Part shown: positions 62,206 through 64,000 of the stretch, in pieces
Layout: each line of letters starts with the position of its first letter
Numbering within the stretch: the first letter of the stretch is position 1
Assembly (NCBI GenBank): GCA_947628755.1
Contig: CANRBC010000001.1
Span: 124,001 to 188,000 of the forward strand
Direction of reading: 5' to 3'
Length of the DNA: 64,000 bases
Source of the DNA: an uncultured Clostridia bacterium
GTDB lineage: Bacteria; Bacillota; Clostridia; Lachnospirales; CAG-274
Translations under genes and position numbers: made by a program
The notes under the pieces: generated by a model
Databases searched by the model: none
Seen by the model: only the letters and a program-made list of their open reading frames with translations
Told to the model about the DNA's origin: nothing

Positions 62206-63084
62206 ATGGGATATACGAACAGCCCTTTAGTTGACTATACAAGGATTTCTCCTAACAGATATGTAAACAGAAAACACACCATTGACAGGATAACGCCCCA
62301 TTGTATTGTGGGACAATGGACGGTCGAACAAATAGGGAACTGTTTTGCGCCTACTAGCAAAGGGGCAAGCTGTAACTACGGCATAGCGAAGGACGGAAAG
62401 GTCGCTCTGATAGTTGAGGAAAAAGACGGCTCTTGGTGTTCTTCAAGTGAGAGTAACGACCGTCGTGCCGTTACTATCGAATGTGCAAGCGACACGACAC
62501 ATCCTTATGCTTTCAGAACCGAAGTATATGAAAAATTAATCAAGCTGTGTGCGGATATATGCAAGCGTAACGGCAAAACAAAGTTATTGTGGCTTGGCGA
62601 CAAGACGCAGACTTTAAACTATGCACCCAAGTCAAATGAAATGGTATTGACGGTTCATAGGTGGTTCAAGACCAAGGCTTGTCCGGGCGACTGGCTTATG
62701 GCGCGAATGGGCGACCTAGCTTCAAAGGTCAACGCACTGCTGAATACAGACGAGGCAAAAAAGGAGGACGATGAAGTGGTCAGCGAAGGTAAGATAATTA
62801 CTAATGGCAAGGAATACAAGTGCGACAGAATACTGAAAAATGATGAGAATTTTGTCAAGATAGGTAATTTTAGAAATATGGGCTTTAATGTAGGCTATAA
62901 TGCAAACACTAAGGCTTTTACCCTTGACAACAAGGTAAATGACATAACCGTCAATTTTGACGGTCAGGATAAGCCTGTGAGAGCCGTTAATATCGGAGGG
63001 TATAATTATATCTCTGCTAGGGATTTGGCGGCTGTGATAGGCAAAACAATAGATTTTAAAGACGGTAAAATCGTAATTGAATAA
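62206..63084 (+). CDS. Endolysin, N-acetylmuramoyl-L-alanine amidase
   Basis: 292 residues. ATG at 62206 is preferred because GGGGAGTG lies upstream. The amidase_2 domain spans residues about 20-180: first zinc ligand in DRITPHCIVGQW, second His and the Cys in LTVHRWFKTKACPGDW. It cuts the bond between muramic acid and peptide. The C-terminal 85 residues (KEYKCDRILKNDENFVKIGN, YNYISARDLAAVIGKTIDFK) form a copper-amine-oxidase-N-like wall-associated domain. Works with the holin just upstream. Confidence 0.85.
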   Translation: MGYTNSPLVDYTRISPNRYVNRKHTIDRITPHCIVGQWTVEQIGNCFAPTSKGASCNYGIAKDGKVALIVEEKDGSWCSSSESNDRRAVTIECASDTTHPYAFRTEVYEKLIKLCADICKRNGKTKLLWLGDKTQTLNYAPKSNEMVLTVHRWFKTKACPGDWLMARMGDLASKVNALLNTDEAKKEDDEVVSEGKIITNGKEYKCDRILKNDENFVKIGNFRNMGFNVGYNANTKAFTLDNKVNDITVNFDGQDKPVRAVNIGGYNYISARDLAAVIGKTIDFKDGKIVIE

Positions 63085-63096
63085 AGGACTGATTGA

Positions 63097-64000
63097 ATGG
63101 AATTTTTAAGTAAAGATGGGCTAAAACATCTACTTACGAAAATGAAGCCTGCGATTGAGGAAACTTCTCGCGGGGGGGGTGTAGCGGGTACTACAAGGGA
63201 GTAGACCTTACTGTACGCCATAAGAACGAAATACAGACCTCTTATAATGGCAACGCTTGGGCTTGGATAAACGACAGAGTACAAAAACAGAACTATGAGG
63301 GTATATTTGTAGGGGATTATATTCCCGTTACGCTGACGGAAACACAGGACGGCTGTGGTACTAACGTACATCATATGCAGGTAATGGGGATAAATACTCA
63401 TACGGGAAGTTTAACACATCAAAGCGGAGGCGGATATTTAAAGGGACATATTGATTTTTGTGCTTTGGAATGTTATGGCGCAGAATATCATATGTGGAAT
63501 CAAAATGGTACGAACAACGGCACAAAAGCAGAAATCTGCCCGTATATGGCGTCCGATTTAAGGACATATCTGACGACTACGGTTTATAATGCCCTGCCAT
63601 CAGAGCTTAAAGCTGTCATAGTAGATAAATACGCATACATAGAGGGTAGATATTCCGCTTCAGGACAACTGAAGGACAGTGGTAACTACTTCAATAAAAG
63701 AAATTTAGGTAAGGTATGGGCGCCTACCGAGTATGAAGTATTTGGCTCTACTATATATGGAACTGAATCAAGATCGGAAGGACAGGCTGTACAGTACCCA
63801 TTATTCAGAAGTCAAGGCGGAAGAAATCTGCTCGGTTGCTCAGATGATGGAAGCGGTATATGCGGTTCTATATCTTGGTGGACGGCTTCTGTTGCTTACA
63901 ATTCGTCTGAGAATTGTATTTATGTACACGACTGGGGCTATGCTTGTATCGATTGCGCTGACTGTGAATTTTATGTTCCTCTCTGCTTCCGAATCGCACA
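63097..64000 (+). pseudogene. Tail fibre/adhesin, out of frame at an 8-G tract, cut by window end
   Basis: ATG at 63097 gives MEFLSKDGLKHLLTKMKPAI, the same head motif as the fibre genes at 56473-60065. At the G8 tract (63172-63179) the frame fails and stops at a TAG after nine more codons. Adding one G continues open to the window end: CSGYYKGVDLTVRHKNEIQT, many Gly/Asn-rich strands, and a last domain (SWWTASVAYNSSENCIYVHD, YVPLCFRI) like DUF6273/C-lectin-type variable adhesins. So the gene is OFF in this copy but looks intact otherwise, suggesting phase variation. The 3' end is outside the window. Confidence 0.7.
63172..63179 (+). repeat. Poly-G tract (G8), candidate phase-variation switch
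   Basis: Eight G in a gene that otherwise uses AT-rich codons. Nine (or six) G restore the reading frame; eight stop it. Confidence 0.7.

Noticed and set aside
63097-64000. A complete diversity-generating retroelement
   Set aside because: No reverse transcriptase, Avd or template repeat is in the window; only the target-like domain is visible.

Overview
The window is AT-rich, densely packed DNA from a temperate siphovirus of a low-GC Firmicute, most likely a gut clostridium. The evidence is AGGAGG-type ribosome sites, sigma-A style promoters, HK97-type head genes, an SPP1/Dp-1-like holin plus amidase, and small accessory genes typical of clostridial mobile elements. No host housekeeping gene is visible.

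Layout. 1-3000: a leftward run of small, tightly spaced accessory genes, including a broken hicB antitoxin, of the kind carried by conjugative elements or plasmids. 3300-3832: four TATACCGGTATA-type palindromes, a strong promoter and a ribbon-helix-helix gene, like a plasmid partition or copy-control locus. 3833-5257: gene-free DNA. 5258-7573: two small genes, an ORF6N regulator and a replication-initiator-like protein behind direct repeats. 8109-11454: two small genes and a 933-residue protein with a DVDGD motif, probably a YonO-like single-chain RNA polymerase. 11635-15500: HU-like protein, an unusual CAU tRNA, metallophosphoesterase, structured RNA and a beta-helix protein. 15568-16521: tyrosine recombinase. 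16567-31000: packaging, portal, protease/scaffold, capsid, connector and tail-tube genes, with a RusA-like nuclease behind an RNA with kissing loops. 31089-49087: the tape-measure gene, broken by a 0.42 kb intron-like insert and then by 9.3 kb carrying about 20 small genes on both strands. 49157-61456: distal tail and receptor-binding genes with repeated modules. 61479-63084: lysis genes. 63097-end: a tail-fibre gene with an 8-G tract that puts it out of frame.

How it fits together. Rep-like and partition-like parts together with virion genes suggest a phage-plasmid, or a prophage inside or beside another mobile element; the ends are not in the window. The phage polymerase may transcribe the late genes. 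The most unusual region is 31-49 kb. A tape-measure protein of about 2,760 residues can be rebuilt in frame only by joining three segments. The large interruption starts with a structured RNA-like stretch and then holds cargo genes with their own promoters and terminators, mostly in related pairs. It also holds a truncated spare copy of the third coding segment (39364-39892), so there are two candidate 3' segments, A and B, 3,657 bp apart. Several genes lack any ATG/GTG/TTG at a correctly spaced position and appear to start at ATT or ATC. All function calls rest on sequence reading alone.
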